Below, piece by piece: positions 1 through 10,530 of a DNA stretch of 64,000 nt. A program made the position numbers and the translations under genes. Position 1 is the stretch's first letter. Each line of letters starts with the position of its first letter. The notes beneath the pieces are model-generated. The model ran no database searches, was not told the origin of the DNA, and saw only the letters and a list, made by a program, of their open reading frames with translations. This stretch comes from Rallus limicola. Lineage: Eukaryota; Chordata; Aves; Gruiformes; Rallidae. The DNA lies in the NCBI GenBank assembly GCA_022605955.1, contig JAKCOZ010000102.1, forward strand, positions 310,001 through 374,000, in the 5' to 3' direction.

Positions 1-1328
1 CAAAGAAACTACTGGGCCAGCAGAAGATCAACTGAAAATCCCCTGGCTGCATTTGTTGTAGAAGGTTTACTCAATTCTCAGCTCTTAGGTTTGGAATAAA
101 AACATTTCACACACACACACAGTTAGCCATGCTAACTGCCCAACACCCTGGCTACACCGGCTGACACACACGTAAATCAGAGCCAGCCAAGCTGCAGCAA
201 CTGCAATGGGCCATCAGTCCAAGAGGGCGCACGGCAAGCCCCACGATCCCAAGGCAGATGGCTGTCACAATCCACCACCAGGTAGACTAATTTGGCAGAG
301 GTTAAACCCCCTTGCGTTCCAACCCACCTCAGATTGCTCTGGGTGGCTGGGGGCGGCTGGGCTTAACTCCTGAGACATGTCCAATTAGGTGCTTTGGTGG
401 GACCAGGGCTTCCCAACCCTCAGGAACACAGTTAAGACTCAGAACAGCGTCAGGGTTCCAGTCGCTGTATTGGGCCAACTAGCAGCAGGCAAGAGAATGG
501 GGGACCGAAAGAGAAAAGTGTGGAAAAGACAGCGTGCTTGAGAGCAAGGGAGAGCGCAACCACACGCTTGACAGCAAGCGTGCGAATGACTGCGACTGCC
601 AGACCTACCATCACACAGCTGCAGCCTGCCATCAGTCCGAAGCGACTGCACATCAGGTGGGGAATTCCATTTGTTGCTAGTTGTCACAGTTCAGCGCTGG
701 GTGCACAGGGGACGACCGATCCGCTGCAGACGCACCCACTTACGTGCCAGTTCTTCTGCGTTCTACTCTCTCCAATGATACAGATCCATAACCCGGTCCC
801 CACTGCGTATTAGAATGAATTCCAAGAGCCGATTTCCAAAATCCCCTGCCTTGCAACAAAACTAAGGACAGCACGCTACACTTTCCACCACCAAAACACC
901 CAGGCACACCACGTGAGACAAGCCCAACACAAACGCACAAGCTGCATGACTAGCCTGATACAGAGACGATCGCTTCACCTTCTCAATGCGCTCGCACAGG
1001 TCGCAGTGTCCCACCGATGCTGCCCGCATAGCCTGCCAAAGCAAAAGCCAAAGTCACAGGACAAGGAACTGCCAAAACCCATTCCCCACCCTCCATTCTC
1101 TTACCTTGACCAATAGTTCGCCTTAGCTCCGTCACATAGGGGTGGCCACGCCGAGGCAAGTCCCCCGGATGCCATCTCGTCGCTGCACAGTTCCAGAGCT
1201 TATGCTGCTTTTTAGCGCGGGGCACGGAGAGGTCAGGGCACTTAAGCAACTCTCCCCGATGCCATCCCATGGCGGGCAGAGGCGTGCAGTCACAACAGTC
1301 AACTCTCAGTGCAGCCAGCAGCAGGAGA
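1..1328 (+). repeat. S1 unit 1 (type A)
   Basis: This 1328-bp unit lacks the 31-bp insertion of type B. It appears identical, or almost so, to unit 3 at 2687-4014. Reading the minus strand, a 72-nt intron-like interval (1033-1104) separates a CAAG/GTAAGA donor from a TTTGGCAG acceptor. An AATAAA hexamer is at 95-100, followed by a short CA repeat. Confidence 0.93.
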
Positions 1329-2686
1329 CAAAGAAACTACTGGGCCAGCAGAAGATCAACTGAAAATCCCCTGGCTGCGTTTGTTGTAGAAGGTTTACTC
1401 AAGTCTCAGCTCTTAGGTTTGGAATAAAAACATTTCACACACACACACAGTTAGCCATGCTAACTGCCCAACACCCTGGCTACACCAGCTGACACACACG
1501 TAAATCAGAGCCAGCCAAGCTGCAGCAACTGCAATGGGCCATCAGTCCAAGACGGCGCACGGCAAGCCCCACGATCCCGAGGCAGATGGCTGTTGCAATC
1601 CACCACCGGGTAGACTAATTTGGCAGAGGTTAAACCCCCTTGCGTTCCAACCCACCTCAGATTGCTCTGGGTGGCTGGGGGCGGCTGGGCTTAACTCCTG
1701 AGGCATGTCCAATTAGGTGCTTTGGTGGGACCAGGGCTTCCCAACCCTCAGGAACACAGTTAAGACTCAGTACAGCGTCAGGGTTCCAGTCGCTGTATTG
1801 GGCCTACATGCAGCGGGCAAGAGAACGGGGGACCGAAAGTGCAAAGTGTGGAGAAGAGAGCGTGCTTGAGAGCAAGGGAGAGCGCAACCACACGCTTGAC
1901 AGCAAGCGTGCGAATGACTGCGACTGCCATACCTACCATCACACAGCTGCAGCCTGCCATCAGTCCGAAGCGACTGCACATCTGGTGGGGAATTCCTTTT
2001 GTTGCTCGTTGTCATGGTTCAGCGCTGGGTGCACAGGGGACGACCGATCTGCTGCAGACGCACCCACTGACGTGCCAGTTCTTCTGCGTTCTACTCTCTC
2101 CAATGATACAGATTCATGAGGTTACCTCACACACCTATACAGATTCATAACCCGGTCCCCACTGCGTATTAGAATGAATTCCAAGAGCTGATTTCCAAAA
2201 TCCCCTGCCTTGCAACAAAACTAAGGACAGCACGCTACACTTTCCACCACCAAAACACCCAGGCACACCACGTGAGACAAGCCCAACACAAACGCACAAG
2301 CTGCATGACTAGCCTGATACAGAGACGATGGCTTCACCTTCTCGATGCGCTCGCACAGGTCGCAGTGTCCCACCGATGCTGCCCGCATAGCCTGCCAAAG
2401 CAAAAGCCAAAGTCACAGGACAAGGAACTGCCAAAACCCATTCCCCACCCTCCATTCTCTTACCTTGACCAATAGTTCGCCTTAGCTCCGTCACATAGGG
2501 GTGGCCACGCCGAGGCAAGTCCCCCGGATGCCATCTCGTCGCTGCACAGTTCCAGAGCTTATGCTGCTTTTTGCGCGGGGCACGGAGAGGTCAGGGCACT
2601 TAAGCAACTCTCCCCGCTGCCATCCCATGGCGGGCAGAGGCGTGCAGTCACAACAGTCAACTCTCAGTGCAGCCAGCACCAGGAGA
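1329..2686 (+). repeat. S1 unit 2 (type B, with 31-bp insertion)
   Basis: This 1358-bp unit has a 12-bp direct repeat (2106-2117 and 2137-2148) flanking 19 bp that type A lacks. It also has lost one A in a short T/A run near 2573, which shifts the minus-strand frame that stays open in type A. Those two differences account for the net +30 bp relative to type A. At about 2073 an ACTTACGTG in type A reads ACTGACGTG here, which removes a donor-like site on the minus strand. Confidence 0.93.
2106..2148. repeat. 12-bp direct repeat bracketing the type-B insertion
   Basis: ATACAGATTCAT occurs at 2106-2117 and again at 2137-2148, separated by 19 bp that contain GAGGTTACCTC. Type A units keep one 12-mer (ATACAGATCCAT in units 1 and 3) and no spacer. 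This is the product expected from slippage or recombination between the repeats. Confidence 0.9.
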
Positions 2687-4014
2687 CAAAGAAACTACTG
2701 GGCCAGCAGAAGATCAACTGAAAATCCCCTGGCTGCATTTGTTGTAGAAGGTTTACTCAATTCTCAGCTCTTAGGTTTGGAATAAAAACATTTCACACAC
2801 ACACACAGTTAGCCATGCTAACTGCCCAACACCCTGGCTACACCGGCTGACACACACGTAAATCAGAGCCAGCCAAGCTGCAGCAACTGCAATGGGCCAT
2901 CAGTCCAAGAGGGCGCACGGCAAGCCCCACGATCCCAAGGCAGATGGCTGTCACAATCCACCACCAGGTAGACTAATTTGGCAGAGGTTAAACCCCCTTG
3001 CGTTCCAACCCACCTCAGATTGCTCTGGGTGGCTGGGGGCGGCTGGGCTTAACTCCTGAGACATGTCCAATTAGGTGCTTTGGTGGGACCAGGGCTTCCC
3101 AACCCTCAGGAACACAGTTAAGACTCAGAACAGCGTCAGGGTTCCAGTCGCTGTATTGGGCCAACTAGCAGCAGGCAAGAGAATGGGGGACCGAAAGAGA
3201 AAAGTGTGGAAAAGACAGCGTGCTTGAGAGCAAGGGAGAGCGCAACCACACGCTTGACAGCAAGCGTGCGAATGACTGCGACTGCCAGACCTACCATCAC
3301 ACAGCTGCAGCCTGCCATCAGTCCGAAGCGACTGCACATCAGGTGGGGAATTCCATTTGTTGCTAGTTGTCACAGTTCAGCGCTGGGTGCACAGGGGACG
3401 ACCGATCCGCTGCAGACGCACCCACTTACGTGCCAGTTCTTCTGCGTTCTACTCTCTCCAATGATACAGATCCATAACCCGGTCCCCACTGCGTATTAGA
3501 ATGAATTCCAAGAGCCGATTTCCAAAATCCCCTGCCTTGCAACAAAACTAAGGACAGCACGCTACACTTTCCACCACCAAAACACCCAGGCACACCACGT
3601 GAGACAAGCCCAACACAAACGCACAAGCTGCATGACTAGCCTGATACAGAGACGATCGCTTCACCTTCTCAATGCGCTCGCACAGGTCGCAGTGTCCCAC
3701 CGATGCTGCCCGCATAGCCTGCCAAAGCAAAAGCCAAAGTCACAGGACAAGGAACTGCCAAAACCCATTCCCCACCCTCCATTCTCTTACCTTGACCAAT
3801 AGTTCGCCTTAGCTCCGTCACATAGGGGTGGCCACGCCGAGGCAAGTCCCCCGGATGCCATCTCGTCGCTGCACAGTTCCAGAGCTTATGCTGCTTTTTA
3901 GCGCGGGGCACGGAGAGGTCAGGGCACTTAAGCAACTCTCCCCGATGCCATCCCATGGCGGGCAGAGGCGTGCAGTCACAACAGTCAACTCTCAGTGCAG
4001 CCAGCAGCAGGAGA
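2687..4014 (+). repeat. S1 unit 3 (type A), start of the second A-B style dimer
   Basis: This 1328-bp unit matches unit 1 throughout the stretches I compared, including private variants such as the TTCTCAGCTC wording near the start and GATCCATAACC at the indel site. Unit 1 and unit 3 are therefore closer to each other than to the unit between them. That makes a dimeric repeat of 2686 bp. Confidence 0.92.
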
Positions 4015-5342
4015 CAAAGAAACTACTGGGCCAGCAGAAGATCAACTGAAAATCCCCTGGCTGCGTTTGTTGTAGAAGGTTTACTCAAGTCTCAGCTCTT
4101 AGGTTTGGACTAAAAACATTTCACACACACACACAGTTAGCCATGCTAACTGCCCAACACCCTGGCTACACCGGCTGACACACACGTAAATCAGAGCCAG
4201 CCAAGCTGCAGCAACTGCAATGGGCCATCAGTCCAAGACGGCGCACGGCAAGCCCCACGATCCCAAGGCAGATGGCTGTCACAATCCACCACCAGGTAGA
4301 CTAATTTGGCAGAGGTTAAACCCCCTTGCGTTCCAACCCACCTCAGATTGCTCTGGGTGGCTGGGGGCGGCTGGGCTTAACTCCTGAGGCATGTCCAATT
4401 AGGTGCTTTGGTGGGACCAGGGCTTCCCAACCCTCAGGAACACAGTTAAGACTCAGAACAGCGTCAGGGTTCCAGTCGCTGTATTGGGCCAACTAGCAGC
4501 AGGCAAGAGAATGGGGGACCAAAAGAGAAAAGTGTGGAAAAGACAGCGTGCTTGAGAGCAAGGGAGAGCGCAACCACACGCTTGACAGCAAGCGTGCGAA
4601 TGACCGCGACTGCCATACCTACCATCACACAGCTGCAGCCTGCCATCAGTCCGAAGCGACTGCACATCAGGTGGGGAATTCCATTTGTTGCTAGTTGTCA
4701 CAGTTCAGCGCTGGGTGCACAGGGGACGACCGATCCGCTGCAGACGCACCCACTTACGTGCCAGTTCTTCTGCGTTCTACTCTCTCCAATGATACAGATT
4801 CATAACCCAGTCCCCACTGCGTATTAGAATGAATTCCAAGAGCTGATTTCCAAAATCCCCTGCCTTGCAACAAAACTAAGGACAGCACGCTACACTTTCC
4901 ACCACCAAAACACCCAGGCACACCACGTGAGACAAGCCCAACACAAATGCACAAGCTGCATGACTAGCCTGATACAGAGACGATGGCTTCACCTTCTCAA
5001 TGCGCTCGCACAGGTCGCAGTGTCCCACCGATGCTGCCCGCATAGCCTGCCAAAGCAAAAGCCAAAGTCACAGGACAAGGAACTGCCAAAACCCATTCCC
5101 CACCCTCCATTCTCTTACCTTGACCAATAGTTCGCCTTAGCTCCATCACATAGGGGTGGCCACGCCGAGGCAAGTCCCCCGGATGCCATCTCGTCGCTGC
5201 ACAGTTCCAGAGCTTATGCTGCTTTTTAGCGCGGGGCACGGAGAGGTCAGGGCACTTAAGCAACTCTCCCCGATGCCATCCCATGGCGGGCAGAGGCGTG
5301 CAGTCACAACAGTCAACTCTCAGTGCAGCCAGCACCAGGAGA
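4015..5342 (+). repeat. S1 unit 4 (type A variant)
   Basis: This 1328-bp unit lacks the 31-bp insertion, so it is type A by length. It shares several single-base variants with type B, for example GATTCATAACC at the indel site and GACGATGGCTTC. The AATAAA hexamer seen in units 1-3 and 5 reads ACTAAA here. It breaks strict A-B alternation, because units 3 and 4 are both type A, and looks like a recombinant or converted unit. Confidence 0.92.
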
Positions 5343-6601
5343 CAAAGAAACTACTGGGCCAGCAGAAGATCAACTGAAAATCCCCTGGCTGCGTTTGTTG
5401 TAGAAGGTTTACTCAAGTCTCAGCTCTTAGGTTTGGAATAAAAACATTTCACACACACACACAGTTAGCCATGCTAACTGCCCAACACCCTGGCTACACC
5501 AGCTGACACACACGTAAATCAGAGCCAGCCAAGCTGCAGCAACTGCAATGGGCCATCAGTCCAAGACGGCGCACGGCAAGCCCCACGATCCCGAGGCAGA
5601 TGGCTGTTGCAATCCACCACCGGGTAGACTAATTTGGCAGAGGTTAAACCCCCTTGCGTTCCAACCCACCTCAGATTGCTCTGGGTGGCTGGGGGCGGCT
5701 GGGCTTAACTCCTGAGACATGTCCAATTAGGTGCTTTGGTGGGACCAGGGCTTCCCAACCCTCAGGAACACAGTTAAGACTCAGTACAGCGTCAGGGTTC
5801 CAGTCGCTGTATTGGGCCTACATGCAGCGGGCAAGAGAACGGGGGACCGAAAGTGCAAAGTGTGGAGAAGAGAGCGTGCTTGAGAGCAAGGGAGAGCGCA
5901 ACCACACGCTTGACAGCAAGCGTGCGAATGACTGCGACTGCCATACCTACCATCACACAGCTGCAGCCTGCCATCAGTCCGAAGCGACTGCACATCGGGT
6001 GGGGAATTCCTTTTGTTGCTCGTTGTCATGGTTCAGCGCTGGGTGCACAGGGGACGACCGATCTGCTGCAGACGCACCCACTGACGTGCCAGTTCTTCTG
6101 CGTTCTACTCTCTCCAATGATACAGATTCATGAGGTTACCTCACACACCTATACAGATTCATAACCCGGTCCCCACTGCGTATTAGAATGAATTCCAAGA
6201 GCTGATTTCCAAAATCCCCTGCCTTGCAACAAAACTAAGGACAGCACGCTACACTTTCCACCACCAAAACACCCAGGCACACCACGTGAGACAAGCCCAA
6301 CACAAACGCACAAGCTGCATGACTAGCCTGATACAGAGACGATGGCTTCACCTTCTCGATGCGCTCGCACAGGTCGCAGTGTCCCACCGATGCTGCCCGC
6401 ATAGCCTGCCAAAGCAAAAGCCAAAGTCACAGGACAAGGAACTTCCATCTCGTTGCTGCACAGTTCCAGAGCTTATGCTGCTGTTTAGCGCGGGGCATGG
6501 AGAGGTCAGGGCACTTAAGCAACTCTCCCAGATGCCATCTCATGGCGGGCAGAGGCGTGCAGTCACAACAGTCAACTCTCAGTGCAGCCAGCACCAGGAG
6601 A
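5343..6601 (+). repeat. S1 unit 5 (type B with ~100-bp deletion)
   Basis: This 1259-bp unit carries the type-B insertion (12-mers at 6120-6131 and 6151-6162). It lacks about 100 bp between CAAGGAACT near 6443 and CCATCTCGT, corresponding to roughly 2430-2529 of unit 2. The deletion removes the putative minus-strand splice donor and the start of the adjacent open frame, and fuses two plus-strand frames. It is the last full unit before the array ends. Confidence 0.92.
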
Positions 6602-6769
6602 CAAAGAAACTACTGGGCCAGCAGAAGATCAACTGAAAATCCCCTGGCTGCGTTTGTTGTAGAAGGTTTACTCAAGTCTCAGCTCTTAGGTTTGGACTAA
6701 AAACATTTCACACACACACACAGTTAGCCATGCTAACTGCCCAACACCCTGGCTACACCAGCTGACACA
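6602..6769 (+). repeat. S1 unit 6, truncated at array edge
   Basis: The first ~168 bp of an S1 unit are present, including the CA run and the palindromic-looking TTAGCCATGCTAA. The sequence follows S1 up to GCTGACACA and then continues as inverted S2 satellite beginning CATTAGGAGG. Two or three bases at the junction could belong to either family. Like unit 4, it has ACTAAA instead of AATAAA. Confidence 0.9.
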
Positions 6770-7170
6770 TTAGGAGGGTTTCCCAGAAGAGGAAAGTCCT
6801 TAGCCCCAGGATGAGCGGGGCTTCTTGTGGGCTGCCATGGGCAGTATCTGGCCAGGTATTTCTTTCAGTCTTGACTTGCTGCCTTTGAGAGCCACTCCCG
6901 GACGTTCAGGCTGTTTTTTCAATGGAAGGCTGCTCTGGCAGACAGCAATGCCTAGGGAAGTAGCATTAGTCGTGTTCCCCAAAAGAGCAAAGTCCTTAGC
7001 CCCAGGGTGACAGGTGCTGCTTGTGGGCTCCCATGGGCGTTATCAGGCCATGTATTTCTTTCAGTCTTGACTTGCTGCCTTTGGGAGCTAGTCCCGGAAG
7101 TTCTGGCTGTTTTTTCAATGGCGAGCTTCTCCGGCTAAGACCAATGCCTGGGGAAGTAATATTAGGAGGC
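6769..7170 (-). repeat. Two inverted copies of the 196-bp satellite S2
   Basis: Read on the minus strand, this stretch matches the S2 monomer of the right-hand array. Conserved words include GCCATGGGC, TTTCAGTCTTGACTTGCTG, TTTTTTCAATGG and ATGCCTAGGGAAGTAG. The copies span about 6769-6963 and 6964-7160, with ten bases of a third. They are somewhat more diverged than array-core monomers, as expected at an array edge. They lie directly between S1 and the low-copy island. Confidence 0.93.
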
Positions 7171-7320
7171 CTCACTATGGAGGAGGAAGAGGCAGAGCTG
7201 GAGAGAAGAATTGAGGTGGTGGAGGTCTCCTGCCACTGTCAGGAACTGGTAGTGAGTTGCTCATTCTCTCTCTGCTGCCACGCAGCAGATCTCCTGCCTA
7301 TCCTTGATTTTTTTTCAGTC
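7171..7320. other. Low-copy sequence between S2 and CR1
   Basis: A purine-rich lead (GGAGGAGGAAGAGG) is followed by a pyrimidine-rich tail ending in a T run and CAG. The wording near 7290-7315 faintly resembles the module sequence at 7628-7660 (both include CTGCCTATCCTT). I see no gene here. Confidence 0.5.
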
Positions 7321-7510
7321 TGGAGAAAAGGAGACTGAGGGGAGACCTCATTGTGGTTTATGGCTTCTTTACAAAGGAAAGTGAAGGGGCAGCAGCTGAT
7401 CTCCTCTCTTTAGCCACCAGTGATAGAACCCAAGGGAACAGTGTGAAGCTGTAATTAGGGAGGTTTAGGTTTTAGGAAGAGGCTTTTACTGAGAGGATGG
7501 TAGAGCACTC
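7321..7510 (+). mobile_element. CR1 LINE fragment (non-LTR retrotransposon), 3' part, truncated
   Basis: The words GGAGACTGAGGGGAGACCTC, CCAGTGATAGAACCCAAGGG and GGGAGGTTTAGG, in this order and spacing, match the 3' part of chicken-repeat-1 LINEs. In birds these run from 'gctgaggggagacct' through 'accagtgacaggaccc' to 'aggggaggtttagg'. The fragment is 5'-truncated, as is usual for CR1, and also lacks the short terminal 3' repeats, so it is an internal relic. Several substitutions relative to remembered family wording suggest that it is old. It is the main support for calling this a bird genome. No coding capacity remains. Confidence 0.85.
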
Positions 7511-8530
7511 ATTATCCTACTCTCTTTTCAGTGAGTGGTGAGGATTTGGGGGGGGTGGTGGTAACAAGTTAGGAACATTTTTTAAATTCAGTGTTGAGTC
7601 TGCTTTGCCAGTGGTGGTGCTTGCTGAATGATCTCTGCCTATCCTTCTTTTGACAAGTAAAAGACTCAATATCTCTTTTGTCTCCTGCCCAACTAAGAAG
7701 GGAAGTGATAGAGGGACTTTGGTGGGTATCTGACCTCCAGCCAGGGTTTAAACCATTACTGGGGGTCAGGCAGTTGCAGCCCTTAATGTTACTGCTGGGT
7801 TGCAGCTGTATGCTGGGGCTGGAGGAGTCCCAGGTGCTGGTAATGAGGTTGATGGGGCCTGCTTGTGGGAGAGCTGATGGCTCTTCTTACCCTACCCCAG
7901 GCCAGCTGTGAAGGGGCTGTGGCTGCACCAAGGGAAAATGTGAGTGGGACTGTGCAATAGACTGGAGGGTCCCAGGGAAAGCCACTAAAAGGGCAGTAGC
8001 ACCTTTGGGGTGGGGATAGTGGGGTCTATGTTAGAGGCATAAAGCAGTGGCAGCAGCTGCTTGGATTGGGTGGGTGGGGGTGTGTGCCTTGTTAGCACAG
8101 GGGAGGGGATGGTGTTCCTGCAGGGTGAGAAAGCATGGATGGCCACCTCTGCTGCATGTGGGCAGTGTAGTACATGGAGGCATGTGGCTGGCTTTCAGCC
8201 ATAATTGTTCTCTGGGACTTACCAGGAGGTGTAGTCCTGAGGCACTCAGCTTCTAGACAGTACTTGCCACTGCATGCTTCCCAGTCCATCTTTTTCCCAT
8301 GCTGCTGTGGTTTTCTTGGTTTCCCTTTACCCTTTCTCTTCTCTTTTTGTCCTGCTCCTACTTTCTTTCTCCGTCTTGTTCCCATTCTCCCTGGTGGGTG
8401 CTGCTAGAGCCTAAAAGTGACATAAGAAAAAATTAGGATCATTCCCTTGACTAGGAAAGCCCTGAGGTTCTAACCTGGTAGTGAGCTGCCTAGGGAGGTT
8501 TTAAGCCAGGACCAGGTTTCTCTCATTTAG
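7505..8530 (+). repeat. Island module, copy 1 (diverged ~1-kb direct duplicate)
   Basis: This stretch aligns in order with 10838-12070. Shared words include GTGTTGAGTCTGCTT, TGATCTCTGCCT, CTTTGGTGGGTATCT, AAGCATGGATGGC, AGAGCCTAAAAGTGAC and CTAGGAAAGCCCTGAGG. Copy 1 lacks about 210 bp that copy 2 has (roughly 11600-11810). Similarity fades after about 8510, inside the part homologous to satellite S2. Open frames here (for example 8047-8256) are not shared by copy 2. The element could be an old LTR or other transposon, or a segmental tandem duplication; I do not recognise it. Confidence 0.75.
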
Positions 8531-9600
8531 GACTCATTTAGTTCTGTTAAGAGTACTGGTCAGAGAGAGGGTTAAGGCTAGTTGTCCATTTAAAATGCTT
8601 ACTTCACAAACAGAGATGTTCTTTAAAAAAGACTCTTGATGAATCTTGTTCTGCATTATCATACAGCCTCATCCAAAGCGTAGTACCAGAAGTCAGGTGA
8701 TACATAAGGTCTTGCTAGAAACATAGTATAACCATAAAGCACTTGGTCTTTTTTGTACAAAACTAAAGCATATGATTACCAAGGATTGTATTTTCACTGT
8801 ATTTAATTAGCTATATTTGTAAAAAGCTTAGTAGGGTCTTAATCTTTTTCTATCTACATCCCAGAAAAACTAAAGCTACTTACATGCCAAGTTGCACCAC
8901 CAACACAAAAAGATACAGATGCAGTAAAAGTGTGAATAATACACAGCAAGAGCCTCTCCTTCCACTTGCTGCTTTGCATCCCATCAAATCAAGTCAGCAA
9001 ACCCACTCCTGCCTTTGAATCTTCTGCAGAAAGGACCCTCCCCTTTCCCAAGGGACTGTGGGAAGGGTGGTGGGTGGGGCCAAGGGTATATGAGCAACTG
9101 GCCTTGCCCTAGGCAGTTCATTCACCTGAAGGGTTTCTTCAGTGTTAGTACTTTGTCTGTCTTTTGGTAGTTGGAGCTTTGTGGTTGGCTTGGCTTTTTG
9201 GGAACATGCATCTGAGCTGGCTTGGCTGTTTGGGGAGGTGTGTCTGAGGTAAGAGCTTGAGGAGTAGTTAAGGCTAAGCTGCAAGTATATAATAGAAAAT
9301 ACATTCATGTGTAGCTTTTGAGTGCTTTGTAGGATGACTTCATTTTGCACAATCTTTTATGTTTTTAATTCTAGGTGTATTTGACCTCATTTTTTGTTTT
9401 CATTGGCTTTGCTCTATATGCTGTGAGTGTTGCTTCTCCTAACAGGTCTAGAGATGAGATTTTTCTAGCTGGGGCTAGAGTGAGCTTCTTGTCTACAATA
9501 ACGAGGCTCAAAGGTGTAGTATCTTCCAGGTCAGCTTATGGTTTTCCTAATTGCTTCTAGAGTAACAGGGTTCTAGGGCTTTTCTGGTAGGGTCTGAGGT
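8531..9600. other. Unannotated low-copy sequence, AT-richer
   Basis: This is single-copy-looking sequence with no repeat match that I recognise. It has an AT-rich part (8600-8960) and GTTGGCTTGGCTTT / GAGCTGGCTTGGCTG near-repeats around 9180-9230. A minus-strand frame at 8994-9350 (118 residues, no recognisable domain, low-complexity and proline-containing) is not supported as a gene. I see no promoter, RNA gene or splice structure worth calling. Confidence 0.5.
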
Positions 9601-10530
9601 TTATGGGTGTGTTTAATTGTTTTTTTCCTGGCTTCTTTGGTTTTGGGGCTTTGTGGGGGTTCGTTTGGGTGTTTTAATCTGTTTCTTTTCTACATTTGTT
9701 TCTGCCTGGTTCCTTATTCCCAGCTTTTAAATTCTCACTTTCTCTGCTATAGCTTGTCTGGACTTTTTTCCCTTGGTCACTCTCCCCCTCTCTCTCTCTA
9801 TCAGCGCTCTCTCTGTCCTCAAAGCCTACAGCTGTCTGTGTTGTGGCATGAGCTATTTGTCTGCAATTCCTCATCACTCTATGTTCAGCTCATAGCCCAG
9901 GACTGGTTTGCATTTGTTCTTCTTTCTCTGTATCTCCCTGTCTGTGTCCCAGTCCCTTTACTTTGATTCCTTCCTCTCTGCCATGTAGTCTTGATGATGT
10001 TCTGCGCTTCTCCATTTCTCAGTGGCCAGAGCTTGGCCCTGATTTGTTAATCCTGCCCACCCTTCACTGTAGCCTCTTACTTTTATCCTTGCTCCATCTA
10101 TCTGGTGCTGGTTCCCAGGTGACACCCTTTCAGAAATCCTCCCCCTGATAATTCTACATGCATGGCTATGCTTTTTGCTCTGCAGCTTTTTTCCTTTTGA
10201 TCTCTCTTTCTTCTAGCCTCCCCAGCTCCCCATCCCTGTTTCTTACTTTGACCCCCGCACCTGATGGCGTCTAGGTAAGTGGTTCAGTTTGTGCTGCTGT
10301 CTGTGTAGACTGACCTCGAGCCTTGCCTTTCCACTCTATCACTCCCTGTCACTTCTTACCTCTCTCTGCCCTGTTTTCTGTTGCCTTTTTCTCTCTCTCT
10401 CAGTCCAGCATCCTGGCCCTGTTTTTTTTTTTCGCCTTGTATGTAGGATTCTAAGAGCTGTGATTCTCTGCTCTTTCTTCTTTTTATGTTGTTGTTCTTG
10501 TTTGTATTCCTTTATGATAAAGGCAGAAGA
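9600..10530. other. Pyrimidine-rich tract domain on the plus strand
   Basis: For over 900 bp the plus strand is strongly biased to T and C, with CTCTCTCTCT runs near 9790 and 10393 and a run of at least 12 Ts near 10420. The open frames at 9607-9966 and 10289-10630 are rich in Leu, Ser, Cys and Phe simply because of this bias. No gene is called. A decayed polypyrimidine expansion or an intronic context would both fit. Confidence 0.6.

Larger units (their letters stand above)
1..6769 (+). repeat. Satellite array S1, ~1.33-kb unit, 5 full units plus a partial one
   Basis: The segment that begins the window recurs at 1329, 2687, 4015, 5343 and 6602, giving unit lengths of 1328, 1358, 1328, 1328 and 1259 bp. 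Units lie head to tail with no spacer and look a few percent or less diverged. The array starts beyond the left edge and ends at about 6769, where it passes directly into inverted 196-bp monomers. Each unit carries a short CA run after an AATAAA-like hexamer, a moderately CpG-rich part, and short open frames on both strands. None of these frames has a recognisable domain. I do not recognise the family. An amplified gene fragment is an alternative (see the exon-like finding), but frames broken between units argue for non-coding satellite DNA. Confidence 0.95.

Noticed and set aside
1640..2119. 159-codon plus-strand open frame in type-B S1 units (also 5654-6133)
   Set aside because: It starts at a TTG, which is not a plausible vertebrate start, is broken in type-A units and has no recognisable domain. 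It follows from sequence shared by all units.
1..6769. S1 as the multicopy W-linked HINT gene of birds
   Set aside because: None of the S1 open frames contains the histidine-triad motif or other wording of HINT proteins. W linkage cannot be judged from sequence alone.
6771..7170. Telomere-like TTAGGAGGG words at the S2 edge
   Set aside because: They are part of the S2 monomer (minus-strand reading) and do not form TTAGGG tandem runs.
8994..9350. 118-codon minus-strand open frame in the island
   Set aside because: Low-complexity composition, no recognised domain and no copy elsewhere in the window. It is not distinguishable from chance at this length.
9607..9966. 119-codon open frame, hydrophobic and possibly membrane-like
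   Set aside because: The Leu/Phe/Ser/Cys-rich composition comes from the T+C bias of the strand. There is no start context, splice structure or family match.
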